Shown: in pieces, positions 61,332-64,000 of the stretch
Layout: each line of letters opens with the position of its first letter
How positions within the stretch are numbered: the first letter of the stretch is position 1
Assembly (NCBI RefSeq): GCF_036227405.1
Contig: NZ_CP109473.1
Coordinates: 2,542,001 to 2,606,000 of the forward strand
Source of the DNA: Streptomyces sp. NBC_01460
GTDB taxonomy: Bacteria > Actinomycetota > Actinomycetes > Streptomycetales > Streptomycetaceae
Reading direction: 5' to 3'
DNA: 64,000 nt
Notes under the pieces: model-generated
Database searches by the model: none
Seen by the model: only the letters and a program-made list of their open reading frames with translations
Told to the model about the DNA's origin: nothing
Translations under genes and position numbers: made by a program

Positions 61332-62347
61332 CGTCGATCTCGCGCTCGTTGACCATCGAGCGGCCCGGCAGCCACACACTGACCGAGGGGCCGCTCCCGG
61401 AGCCGGGCCCAGGCGAGGTCAGGGTGCGGGTCGCCGCCGCCGGCATCTGCATGAGCGACCGCGAGGTCTACGACGGCCACCGCGACCCCGCCTACGTCCG
61501 CTACCCCGTGGTGCCGGGTCACGAGTGGTCGGGCACCGTCGACGCGGTGGGCGAGGGCGTCGACCCGGCGCTGACCGGACGGCACACGGTCGCCGAGGGA
61601 TTCCGGGCGTGCGGGCGCTGCGAGCGGTGCCGGTACGGGGAGACCTCCCTGTGCACGGCGGGGTACGACGAGACGGGGTTCACCCGGCCCGGGGCGTTCG
61701 CCGACCACCTCGTGGTCCCGGCACGGCTGCTGCACACGCTGGCCGACGACGCCGACCTGCGGGCCGCGGCCCTGCTGGAGCCGTCCGCGGTGATCGCGGC
61801 GGCGGTACGGGCGGGGGCGCCCGAGCCGGGCGAGCGGATCGCCGTGGTCGGGGCGGGCACGCTCGGCCTGCTCGCGGTGCAGCTGCTGGCGGCGGTGTCA
61901 CCGGCGGAGCTCACCGTGATCGACCCGCGGCAGGAACGCGCCTCGCTGGCCCTGGACTTCGGGGCGGGCGAGGCCAGGGTCCCGGAGGAGGCCGAGGAGG
62001 TGCGCGGCCGCTACGACCTGGTGGTGGAGACGGCCGGAGCGCCGTCCACCGCGGCGGACGCGTGTCTGCTGGCGCGTCGCGGCGGCCGGGTGGTACTGAC
62101 CGGGATGTTCACCCCGGGGGCCGTGGGCATCGACCCGGTGCACCTGTCGCTGAGCCAGCTCACCGTGCGCAGCGTCTTCGGGGCACCCTCGGCCGCCTGG
62201 TCCTACGCCGTGCGGGCGTTCACGGCCGGGGTGCTCGATCCGGCCCCGCTGATCACCCACGAGTTCCCGCTGGAGCGGTTCGCCGAGGCGGTGGCGCTGG
62301 TGGGATCCGGGGATCCGGAGACCGGGAAGGTGCTGCTGCGGCCGTGA
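61328..62347 (+). CDS. Zinc-dependent sugar/alcohol dehydrogenase
   Basis: A 339-residue MDR-family dehydrogenase. Catalytic zinc ligands: C40 (GICMSDREVY), H62 and E63 (VPGHEWSG). Structural zinc cysteines: ACGRCERCRYGETSLC (about 93-108). Rossmann motif: AVVGAGTLGLLAV. It probably oxidises a hydroxyl of a sugar or sugar acid. The GTG overlaps the dehydratase stop (GTGA), so the two act together. Confidence 0.92.
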   Translation: MTSISRSLTIERPGSHTLTEGPLPEPGPGEVRVRVAAAGICMSDREVYDGHRDPAYVRYPVVPGHEWSGTVDAVGEGVDPALTGRHTVAEGFRACGRCERCRYGETSLCTAGYDETGFTRPGAFADHLVVPARLLHTLADDADLRAAALLEPSAVIAAAVRAGAPEPGERIAVVGAGTLGLLAVQLLAAVSPAELTVIDPRQERASLALDFGAGEARVPEEAEEVRGRYDLVVETAGAPSTAADACLLARRGGRVVLTGMFTPGAVGIDPVHLSLSQLTVRSVFGAPSAAWSYAVRAFTAGVLDPAPLITHEFPLERFAEAVALVGSGDPETGKVLLRP

Positions 62348-62420
62348 CGGGCCCGCCCTGATCCGTACACCGGTGCGGCGGCGTCCTGACCGCCTCCGTA
62401 CCGGCGCACCCCCAAAGATC

Positions 62421-62444
62421 CGAATGTCGTCCGAAATACCGAAC
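62421..62444 (+). promoter_or_regulatory. Shared upstream motif of the sugar-acid cluster (copy 2)
   Basis: CGAA-N7-CGAAATACCGAAC ends 14 bp before the GTG at 62459. The 13-bp core is identical to copy 1 at 60144-60156, and the CGAA spacing (11 and 8 bp) is the same. Confidence 0.65.
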
Positions 62445-62458
62445 GTGAAGGACCAGTC

Positions 62459-63442
62459 GTGAACGACGCCCCTGTCCCGTCCCCCGGTGCCGCCGGCGCC
62501 CGCCGCCCCGGTGAGGCCGCGCTCACCGCGCTCGGCCTCGGCCCGGCGCCCCTGTCCCCGGCCGACGCCTCCCCGCACTCCTTCCCCGACGGGGGGAGCT
62601 GGCGCACCGAGGTGCCGTCCGTGGAGGGCCCGGAGGCCCTCGGTGTCGTGCTCAAGGAGTCCGCGAGGCTCGACGTCCCGGTCCACCGCATCAGCCAGGG
62701 CAGCGGCATCTGGATGCTGACCGACGCGGAGATCACCGAGATGGTGGAGGGCTGCGCCGAACGGGACATCGAGCTCTGCCTGTTCACGGGCCCGCGCGGC
62801 ACCTGGGACACCGGCGCCTCGGTCCGCACCGACTCCGGCGGGGCCGGGCTGCGCGCCCGGGGCCACGACGCCGTGGCCGGCTGCGTGGAGGACGCCCTGC
62901 GCGCCACCGGGCTGGGCGTGAAGTGCCTGCTCGTGGCCGACGAGGGCGTGCTCTGGGCCCTGCACCGGCTGCGCGAGCAGGGCGTCCTGCCCGCGGACAC
63001 CACCTTCAAGGTGTCGGCGCTGATCGGGCCGGTGAACCCGGCCTCGTACGCCGTGTTCGAGCAGCTCGGTGCCGACTCGGTCAACATCCCCAGCGACCTG
63101 ACGCTCGCTCAGCTCACCGAGATCCGCCGGGTCTCGCGGGCGCCGATGGACCTCTACATCGAGGCCCCCGACGACCTCGGCGGTTATGTGCGGATGTACG
63201 AGGTCGCCGAGCTGATCCGGCGCGGCGCCCCGCTGTACCTGAAGTTCGGCCTCTCGAAGTCGCCCGGGATCTACCCGTACGGCCAGCACCTGCGGGAGCT
63301 GGCACTGGCCACCGCCAAGGAGCGCGTGCGACGGGGCCGGCTCGCCCTGGACCTGCTCGCACGGCACGGGGCGGACGGGGGCATGGCGGCCCTCGGCAGC
63401 CGACTGCCGGGCCCGCTCAGCCGGTTCGGAACTTCGTCATAA
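62459..63442 (+). CDS. U32-like TIM-barrel protein of the sugar cluster
   Basis: A 327-residue soluble protein. Segments such as VPVHRISQGSGIWMLTDAEITEMVEGCAERDIELCLFTGPRGTWDTG, GVKCLLVADEGVLWALHRL, VSALIGPVNPASYAVFEQLGADSVNIPSDLTLAQLTEI and PMDLYIEAPDDLGGYVRMYEVAELIRRGAPLYLKFGLSKSPG form a beta/alpha-barrel pattern like peptidase U32-related proteins. GAAGGAC precedes the GTG. Its place before the sugar-binding lipoprotein gene suggests an aldolase or epimerase role; that is inference. Confidence 0.75.
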   Translation: MNDAPVPSPGAAGARRPGEAALTALGLGPAPLSPADASPHSFPDGGSWRTEVPSVEGPEALGVVLKESARLDVPVHRISQGSGIWMLTDAEITEMVEGCAERDIELCLFTGPRGTWDTGASVRTDSGGAGLRARGHDAVAGCVEDALRATGLGVKCLLVADEGVLWALHRLREQGVLPADTTFKVSALIGPVNPASYAVFEQLGADSVNIPSDLTLAQLTEIRRVSRAPMDLYIEAPDDLGGYVRMYEVAELIRRGAPLYLKFGLSKSPGIYPYGQHLRELALATAKERVRRGRLALDLLARHGADGGMAALGSRLPGPLSRFGTSS

Positions 63443-63572
63443 CGTTCCGGAAACAGTCTCCCCAAAAAGAGACACAGCCGCGCACAATCCCACACACCTG
63501 TTCTCGGTCGAGCCGCTCTCAGCCTTTCGGCGCCACCGGACCGAGCCATGACCCACATCAAGGATGATGACC

Positions 63573-64000
63573 ATGCGCAACCGCAGAGCCGCACTCGCCG
63601 CCGTAGCCTCCGCCGCCTCCCTGGCCCTCGCCCTGACCGCCTGCGGCCAGAACAGCGAGGGCGGCAGCGAGGAGGACAAGGGCGGCTCCGACGGCGCCAC
63701 CATCGGCATCGCGATGCCGACCAAGTCCTCCGAGCGCTGGATCTCCGACGGTGCCAACGTCGTGAAGGAGCTCAAGGGCAAGGGCTACAAGACCAAGCTC
63801 GCCTACGGTGAGGACGACCCGGACCAGCAGGTCTCGCAGATCGAGAACATGATCACGCAGGGTGTGGACGCCCTGATCGTCGCCGCGATCGACAACAAGT
63901 CGCTCGACAACGTGCTGCAGCAGGCCAAGGACGCCGACATCCCGGTGATCTCCTACGACCGGCTGATCCTCGGCTCGGAGAACGTCGACTACTACGCCTC
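63573..64000 (+). CDS. Sugar ABC transporter substrate-binding lipoprotein (3' end beyond window)
   Basis: Only the first 142 codons are inside the window. A signal peptide with lipobox LALTAC precedes a periplasmic-binding-protein fold of the ribose/xylose type 1 group: GATIGIAMPTKSSERWISDGANVVKELKGKGYKTKLAYGEDDPDQQVSQIENMITQGVDALIVAAID, then NVLQQAKDADIPVISYDRLI, typical of ChvE/XylF-like proteins for pentoses or galactose. AAGGA is well placed for the ATG at 63573 rather than the ATGs at 63564 or 63567. It follows the U32-like gene by 130 bp. It probably heads the ABC operon that feeds the cluster. Confidence 0.92.
   Translation, partial: MRNRRAALAAVASAASLALALTACGQNSEGGSEEDKGGSDGATIGIAMPTKSSERWISDGANVVKELKGKGYKTKLAYGEDDPDQQVSQIENMITQGVDALIVAAIDNKSLDNVLQQAKDADIPVISYDRLILGSENVDYYA

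Overview
The window is a high-GC actinobacterial chromosome segment, almost certainly Streptomyces. The evidence is the strong GC bias at third codon positions, many GTG starts, 4-bp GTGA/ATGA gene overlaps, and typical gene neighbourhoods: the fasR-fabD-fabH-acpP-fabF fatty-acid operon, homodimeric aceE next to an AhpE-type peroxiredoxin and a DUF3052 gene, a tellurium-resistance (Ter) gene island, and a whiJ-like HTH/DUF397/ATPase locus. From memory the gene order resembles the S. coelicolor core around SCO2360-SCO2410; this was not checked.

Layout. 1-4.1 kb: a partial DUF1254 gene, small membrane and hypothetical proteins, a flavoprotein and a MOSC protein. 4.3-8.8 kb is an accessory patch: a tyrosinase fused to a B-lectin-like tail, a frameshifted IS701-like transposase remnant, and the worn remains of an integrative element in tRNA-Val(UAC), with an N-terminally eroded tyrosine integrase, two lower-GC cargo genes, and an imperfect copy of the tRNA 3' half 2.3 kb away. 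9-12.2 kb: envelope proteins (DUF4097 lipoprotein, coiled-coil membrane protein, DUF4383, FmdB-type zinc ribbon). 12.3-22.3 kb: the Ter island, with an O-methyltransferase, HAD phosphatase, an 843-residue phosphoribosyltransferase/TRSP/StiP/PELOTA fusion, a CitE-like lyase, three TerD-family proteins, a TerA-like protein and a TerC-like (DUF475) membrane protein. 22.5-26.8 kb: peroxiredoxin, DUF3052 and aceE.

26.9-47.7 kb holds mixed functions: a secreted I36 inhibitor, an MFS exporter with a divergent TetR, two DUF1023 hydrolase paralogues around a NarL-type two-component pair, a membrane acyltransferase, a MerR/aldo-keto reductase operon with a textbook 19-bp spacer promoter, a serine hydrolase, the whiJ-like locus, several small membrane or secreted proteins, a PadR regulator flanked by membrane proteins, and a secreted EEP nuclease. 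47.8-54.9 kb: pirin, then FasR and the FAS-II genes, a hypothetical protein and DUF3145. 55.2-60.1 kb: an SGNH lipoprotein, galactose mutarotase, a Tat-exported L-glutamate-oxidase-like flavoenzyme and an EI24 protein. 60.2-64 kb: a sugar-acid catabolic cluster (enolase-superfamily dehydratase, zinc dehydrogenase, U32-like TIM-barrel protein, and a sugar-binding lipoprotein cut by the window edge), in which two transcription units share an upstream motif.

No CRISPR array, rRNA or complete prophage was seen. The strongest leads are the tRNA-Val element remnant, the shared motif of the sugar cluster, the palindromes in front of fabD and between MFS and TetR, the duplicated terminator between the terD paralogues, and the domain fusions (tyrosinase-lectin; PRTase-TRSP-StiP-PELOTA). 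I did not find a clearly undescribed system; the nearest candidates are the cargo pair of the element remnant and the U32-like gene of the sugar cluster.
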